A stretch of DNA of 64,000 nt from an uncultured Clostridia bacterium. Its GTDB lineage: Bacteria > Bacillota > Clostridia > Saccharofermentanales > DTU023. Under the pieces are notes generated by a model. The model was not told where the DNA came from, did not search any database, and saw nothing but the letters and a program-made list of their open reading frames with translations. Position 1 is the stretch's first letter, and each line of letters opens with the position of its first letter. The position numbers were made by a program, and so were the translations under genes. Shown here in pieces: positions 61,206 to 64,000 of the stretch. The stretch covers positions 62,001 to 126,000 of the forward strand of contig CAMJYM010000002.1 in NCBI GenBank assembly GCA_946220865.1. The letters run 5' to 3'.

Positions 61206-62093
61206 TCACACCTTCTCTTTCACGTTCGAGCCAAAGAGGCCGGTCGGTTTGATGATCAGAATGAGGATCAGGATAACAAAGGCAAAGCCATCGCGATAGT
61301 CGTTAAGCGAGGGCAGCAGTCCGACAATGAGAATTTCGCTCATGCCGAGAATCAGGCCGCCGATGACCGCGCCGGTGAGGTTGCCGATACCGCCGATAAC
61401 GGCAGCGATAAAGCATTTGATACCCGGCATCATACCCATGAGCGGCATCAGCTGGGGATAGCGGCAGCTGTAGAGAATGCCGCCGATGGCTGCCAGAGTT
61501 GAGCCGATAAAGAAGGTCATGGAAATAATACGGTTGATGTTAATTCCCATGAGCGAGGCGGCCTCGTAATCAGTGGAAAGCGCGCGCATGGCCATACCGG
61601 TCTTGGTTTTCAAAATAATAAAACTCAGAATGGCCAGCAAAATGGCTGTGACCACCGGGATGACAATCTGAATGACGTTGAAGCTGATCGCTCCGACTTT
61701 GACGCTGTGATCGAGCAGCGCGGGAACGCTGAAGGGACGAGGACGGCCGCCAAAGAGCAGGATGGCCAGGTTTTCCATAAGGAAGGAAGCGCCAATGGCC
61801 GAAATCAGGACAGTAATGCGGGGTTCGTTGCGCAGTGGAGCATAAGCGAAACGCTCAAGCAGGATACCAAAGAAGCCCGTCAAAAGCGCTGCGACGATAA
61901 AAACCAACCACCAGGGCAGTGGGGTCCAGAGCATTCCGTAATAAACCAGATAAGCACCCAGCATAAAAATGTCGCCGTGTGCGAAGTTGATCAAACGGAG
62001 GATGCCGTAAACCATGGTGTAACCAATGGCAATCAGGGCATAAAGGCTGCCAAGGCTGAGTCCATTGATCAAGTGTTGGATAAAAAATGACAT
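61206..62093 (-). CDS. livH: Branched-chain amino acid ABC permease LivH
   Basis: 295 residues with about eight spans. IQHLINGLSLGSLYALIAIGYTMVYG at the N-terminus, INFAHGDIFMLGAY and the loop ALSTDYEAASLMGININRII are typical of LivH. It follows livK by 90 bp containing a perfect palindrome (62124-62145). Agreement of all five genes makes the operon assignment firm. Confidence 0.95.
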   Translation of the reverse strand: MSFFIQHLINGLSLGSLYALIAIGYTMVYGILRLINFAHGDIFMLGAYLVYYGMLWTPLPWWLVFIVAALLTGFFGILLERFAYAPLRNEPRITVLISAIGASFLMENLAILLFGGRPRPFSVPALLDHSVKVGAISFNVIQIVIPVVTAILLAILSFIILKTKTGMAMRALSTDYEAASLMGININRIISMTFFIGSTLAAIGGILYSCRYPQLMPLMGMMPGIKCFIAAVIGGIGNLTGAVIGGLILGMSEILIVGLLPSLNDYRDGFAFVILILILIIKPTGLFGSNVKEKV

Positions 62094-62123
62094 GGAACGT
62101 ATCTCCTCTTGCGTTTTGTGAAA

Positions 62124-62145
62124 GGGCCGGGCGATCGCCCGGCCC
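62124..62145 (-). promoter_or_regulatory. Perfect GC-rich palindrome between livK and livH
   Basis: A 22-bp perfect palindrome with half-site GGGCCGGGCGA. In RNA it folds into a very stable hairpin with minimal loop. Only three T follow on the minus strand, so it is likely a partial terminator or message-protecting element that keeps livK in excess. Confidence 0.75.
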
Positions 62146-62183
62146 TAAAAGATCACAAAGCATTCGCGAGTGGTCTCTCGGCT

Positions 62184-63503
62184 TTATTTCTTAGGTTCAA
62201 CGGTGGTCAGATAGACAAAGGCATCGTCCTTAACCTGGTTGATGCAGGCGGATTTAACCGCGTCGCCGTTCTCATCGAGGCTGATCGTGCCGGTCGCACC
62301 GATGAAGCCTTCAGTCTTCGCGAGAGCATCACGGATAGCCTGAGGTTCAACAGAATTGGCACGCTTGATGGCATCGATGATGACCATGTAAGCATCATAG
62401 CCGAGGGCTGCAAAAGCGTTAGCCTTTTTGCCGAATTTGTTTTCATATTTTTCGAGGAAAGCTTTGGAAACATCGTTCACAGGTTTTTCAGCTGTAAAGT
62501 GAGAGGAGAAGTAAACTTCCTTGTTGATGTTTTCACCGCCGATGCTGATGAAGTCAGGAGATTCCCAGGTGTCGCCGCCGAGCATCGGAGCTTCAATGCC
62601 AAGGTCTCTGGCCTGTTTAATCATCAGAGCGCATTCGCCGTAGTTACCGGGGCAGAAGATAACGTCAGGATTTTTCTGCTTGACGTTGTTGAGCTGAGAG
62701 GTGAAATCCTGGTCGCCCGTCTTATAAGACGCTTCAGCAACGATAGAATCTTCGCCGTTCACCGCTTTGAAGGCATCCGTAAAGAACTTAATCAGGCCGA
62801 CAGAGTAGTCCTGAGCGATATCCTTAATGGTTGCAGCCGTTTTGGCTTTGAGGTTGTCAATTGCGAAGTTCGCCATAACCGTTCCCTGGAAGGGGTCGAT
62901 AAAGCAAACGCGGAAGTAATACTCGTTGCCGAGGGTCACGGCCGGGTTGGTCGGGGAGCAGCCCACAGCCGGGATTTTGCCGTCTTTGAAGGCGGTGCCG
63001 CCGGCGATGGAGAGCGAGGAACCGTAGGAACCGATAACCGCGTTGACCTTGTCTTTGTCGACGAGGCGCTGTGCGGCGTTGGAAGCTTCCACCTGTTCGG
63101 ATTTATTGTCAACCTTCACGAGCTCGATTTTTTTGCCGAGGACTTCAGGGACTTCTTCTAAAGCAAGTTCAATACCTTCGAAGGTCAGTTCGCCACCGGA
63201 GGCGCTGGCGCCGGTGAAAGGCTCAAAGACGCCGAGTTTAACTACGTCGCCACCCTCTGCAGGAGCAGCTTCTGCTTTAGTTTCTTCGTCTTTCTTCTCT
63301 TCTTTAGATTCTTCAGCTGGAGCTTCTTCTTTTTTCTCTTCGGAAGCAGCTTCAGTCTTTGCAGGCTCTTCTTTTTTCTCTTCTTTTTTCTCTTCTTTAG
63401 TGGCCTCTTTAGCCGGAGCTTCTTCTTTCTTCTCCTGGGGAGCGCAGGCCACAACACCGATAATCATGATGAGGGCAAGAAGGAGTGTCAGTACTTTTTT
63501 CAT
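62184..63503 (-). CDS. livK: Branched-chain amino acid binding lipoprotein LivK-like
   Basis: 439 residues. Lipobox GVVAC, then a very long Glu/Lys/Ala/Pro spacer of about 80 residues, and then the binding domain: VVKLGVFEPFTGASASGGEL, YGSSLSIAGGTAFKDGKIPAV and DVIFCPGNYGECALMIKQ. The spacer contains repeated EEKKEE-type units and probably lifts the domain through the cell wall. The ligand is inferred from the operon; leucine/isoleucine/valine or another amino acid is possible. GGAGG seven bases before the ATG at 63503 is decisive against the earlier frame start at 63596. First gene of the operon. Confidence 0.93.
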   Translation of the reverse strand: MKKVLTLLLALIMIIGVVACAPQEKKEEAPAKEATKEEKKEEKKEEPAKTEAASEEKKEEAPAEESKEEKKDEETKAEAAPAEGGDVVKLGVFEPFTGASASGGELTFEGIELALEEVPEVLGKKIELVKVDNKSEQVEASNAAQRLVDKDKVNAVIGSYGSSLSIAGGTAFKDGKIPAVGCSPTNPAVTLGNEYYFRVCFIDPFQGTVMANFAIDNLKAKTAATIKDIAQDYSVGLIKFFTDAFKAVNGEDSIVAEASYKTGDQDFTSQLNNVKQKNPDVIFCPGNYGECALMIKQARDLGIEAPMLGGDTWESPDFISIGGENINKEVYFSSHFTAEKPVNDVSKAFLEKYENKFGKKANAFAALGYDAYMVIIDAIKRANSVEPQAIRDALAKTEGFIGATGTISLDENGDAVKSACINQVKDDAFVYLTTVEPKK

Positions 63504-63890
63504 AAAAAATCCTCCAGATTTTATCCACGTGTGCATGAGTTCATCAGTCACATATGGATGAGTTCCCGGCCCCCGGGAAAAGGCTGTTTTCCTCAAAGGA
63601 CCTTATGTCCTGTGCCGGATGCTCCATGATGGTACTCATGTTCCTTAGCACAGTTCAGCTGGTAGTAGTTTAGCTTTTTAACCAAAAAAGTACAATAGTC
63701 TTATGTCTTTTTTTACCCTATGACAGTGAAAACATTGGGGGCGCAAGGAAAAAATGATGACCAAATCGCTTTTCCCGGATAGGGAAAAGTTCAGATCTAA
63801 AGTTCAGATCTAAAGTTCAGATCTAAAGTTCAGATCTAAAATTCAGATCTACAATTCAGATCTGGCGAATGTTGAGAATTTAACGAAAGC
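63504..63890. other. Region upstream of livK with tandem repeats
   Basis: 387 bp between livK and the end of the next minus-strand gene. The livK promoter must lie here, but no clear box pair could be chosen. The 63788-63865 segment is a tandem repeat (see separate entry). No small gene or terminator was recognised. Confidence 0.5.
63788..63865. repeat. Six tandem 13-bp repeats
   Basis: The unit AGTTCAGATCTAA is repeated four times exactly and twice with small changes (AATTCAGATCTAC, AATTCAGATCTGG). Each unit contains the palindrome AGATCT. It starts about 285 bp upstream of livK and ends 25 bp beyond the stop of the following minus-strand gene. Confidence 0.9.
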
Positions 63891-64000
63891 TCAAAACCGG
63901 CGGGACGCCAGTTTTTCCTTACCTCGTTTCAGGCGGAAAAGATCTTCGCGATCCTTCTCTTCAAGAGCCTGGCTGAGGCGCTTGACCTCCGCCTCGTAAC
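63891..64000 (-). CDS. 3' end of an unidentified gene (continues beyond window)
   Basis: On the minus strand a frame open to the right edge ends with TGA at 63891-63893. The visible 35 residues, including YEAEVKRLSQALEEKDRED and RGKEKLASRRF, are highly charged and likely helical or coiled-coil. No family can be assigned from such a short tail. Codon use resembles the neighbouring liv genes. Confidence 0.55.
   Translation of the reverse strand, partial: YEAEVKRLSQALEEKDREDLFRLKRGKEKLASRRF

Noticed and set aside
63141..63500. Lys/Glu repeats in LivK as a sign of a frameshift or a separate protein
   Set aside because: The frame continues without break from lipobox to binding domain, and charged spacers of this kind are common in Gram-positive lipoproteins.
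1..64000. CRISPR arrays, tRNA or rRNA genes, insertion sequences, phage genes
   Set aside because: None was seen on either strand; the short tandem repeats found have no spacers and no cas genes nearby.

Overview
The window looks like a chromosomal segment of an anaerobic, peptide- and amino-acid-using Bacillota bacterium, most likely in Clostridia. The grounds are the small CD1871A-type CXXC protein, a flavodiiron (FprA) protein, a GlmL/MutL-type chaperone of B12 aminomutases, AGGAGG-type ribosome binding sites, many Gram-positive lipoprotein signals and U-tailed hairpin terminators. No rRNA, tRNA, CRISPR array, insertion sequence or phage gene was seen. Most of the window looks moderately GC-rich. 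The stretches near 33.1-34.5 kb, 36.4-37.0 kb and 46.2-54.8 kb are visibly more AT-rich and may be acquired.

Layout. 0-7.6 kb: the 3' part of a GlmL-like gene, then a tight minus-strand unit pckA - Orn/Lys/Arg decarboxylase - speE - speB (agmatine, putrescine, spermidine), preceded by an AspT-type aminotransferase. 7.8-14.6 kb: an FAD dehydrogenase with a Cys cluster, a GntP permease, a large M16C metalloprotease and an Rrf2 regulator with four cysteines. 15.0-21.5 kb: thiol/redox genes. These are an exported thioredoxin-like protein, a DMT permease, a two-component system, and a divergent operon of a 48-residue CXXC protein, a NapH-like 4Fe-4S membrane protein and a TlpA-like lipoprotein. 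21.7-25.7 kb: a small membrane protein and an ABC-2 exporter. 26.1-29.4 kb: an SPFH / zinc-ribbon / TPM-domain operon resembling Bacillus YdjI-YdjG-YdjH.

29.8-33.0 kb holds the most striking genes. One is a three-part fusion of acyl-CoA dehydrogenase, the FAD domain of ETF-alpha and rubredoxin. It is followed directly by fprA. Together they could form a short chain from acyl-CoA to O2 or NO. 33-36.3 kb: an AT-rich patch with a tiny secreted peptide, an orphan membrane-anchored protein that runs through a terminator, an AAA/DUF4143 ATPase behind two palindromes, and ybaK.

37.0-44.5 kb: an oligopeptide ABC importer with both ATPases fused, plus an M42 aminopeptidase, led by a promoter with an inverted repeat and a structured leader. 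44.8-46.0 kb: a cyclophilin lipoprotein. 46.2-54.1 kb: a DeoR-regulated operon with a BtpA/SgcQ-like barrel protein, a ribulokinase-like kinase and a two-permease sugar ABC importer. 54.8-58.3 kb: a fructokinase, a second DUF4143 ATPase and a GIY-YIG/DUF4357 protein. 58.6-63.5 kb: a complete livKHMGF branched-chain amino acid importer. The window ends in six 13-bp tandem repeats and the 3' end of an unidentified gene.

A recurring design is seen in the three importers. Each binding-protein gene is followed, before the next gene, by a strong hairpin without a U-tail, as expected if binding-protein mRNA is kept in excess. Gene calls rest on reading protein motifs by eye. Domain limits are approximate and no database search was possible.
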